Shown in pieces: positions 5,959 through 6,020 of a stretch of 6,020 nt of DNA (position 1 is its first letter; every line of letters starts with the position of its first letter). The notes below the pieces were generated by a model, which saw only the letters and a list, made by a program, of their open reading frames with translations, had not been told where the DNA came from and ran no database searches. The DNA is from an uncultured Candidatus Peregrinibacteria bacterium. GTDB lineage: Bacteria; Patescibacteriota; Gracilibacteria; CAIRYL01. Where the stretch lies: the NCBI GenBank assembly GCA_903882825.1, contig CAIRYL010000026.1:1-6020 (forward strand), in the 5' to 3' direction. The translations under genes were made by a program, and so were the position numbers.

Positions 5959-6020
5959 AAAAAAAATTACAATATGGGAAATACTCATTTTCCTTTGTAC
6001 AAAATATTCATTTTATAAAA

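Noticed and set aside
5994..6003. Perfect 10-bp palindrome TTTGTACAAA upstream of the DUF721 gene, as a possible operator
   Set aside because: It is short and AT-rich, has no second copy of the full palindrome here, and lies about 40 nt upstream of the candidate -10 element. Chance is a sufficient explanation.

Overview
The window is AT-rich bacterial DNA, and every supported gene lies on the minus strand, so transcription runs from high to low coordinates. Its core is most of an F-type ATP synthase operon in the usual bacterial order: atpB (a), atpE (c), atpF (b), atpH (delta), atpA (alpha) and atpG (gamma, cut by the left edge). atpD and atpC would be expected beyond position 1. No atpI precedes atpB. 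Small size, AT richness, a shortened delta subunit and a minimal DUF721 protein suggest a reduced-genome bacterium such as a member of the Patescibacteria (CPR). That placement is inference. The standard bacterial code fits: the genes contain no internal UGA codons, and UGA probably ends one gene. This argues against the UGA-glycine lineages (Gracilibacteria, Absconditabacteria).

Layout from right to left, in the direction of transcription. Positions 6020-5897 are a non-coding leader with a candidate extended -10 promoter. Positions 5896-5612 encode a 94-residue DUF721/DciA-like protein. Positions 5611-5387 are a non-coding gap. It holds a roughly 100-bp segment bounded by imperfect inverted repeats with flanking TA dinucleotides, which may be a relic of a miniature transposable element, followed by a candidate promoter. 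Positions 5365-4292 (or from 5386) encode an unrecognised protein of about 357-364 residues. Its Cys-x-Asp-x-Arg and His/Cys motifs resemble the zinc site of beta-carbonic anhydrases. A 69-nt gap with a candidate promoter precedes atpB, and the atp genes then follow with gaps of only 11-33 nt.

The a, c and b subunits form the membrane Fo sector. Delta and b make the peripheral stalk, gamma is the rotor shaft, and alpha belongs to the alpha3beta3 catalytic head. The key residues visible in a, c and alpha are intact, so the enzyme appears functional. The c subunit lacks the known sodium ligands, which points to proton coupling.

The most unusual features are the lack of Shine-Dalgarno sequences before the atp genes, which instead have short pyrimidine-rich leaders almost without G, the carbonic-anhydrase-like protein beside the operon, and the possible mobile-element relic.
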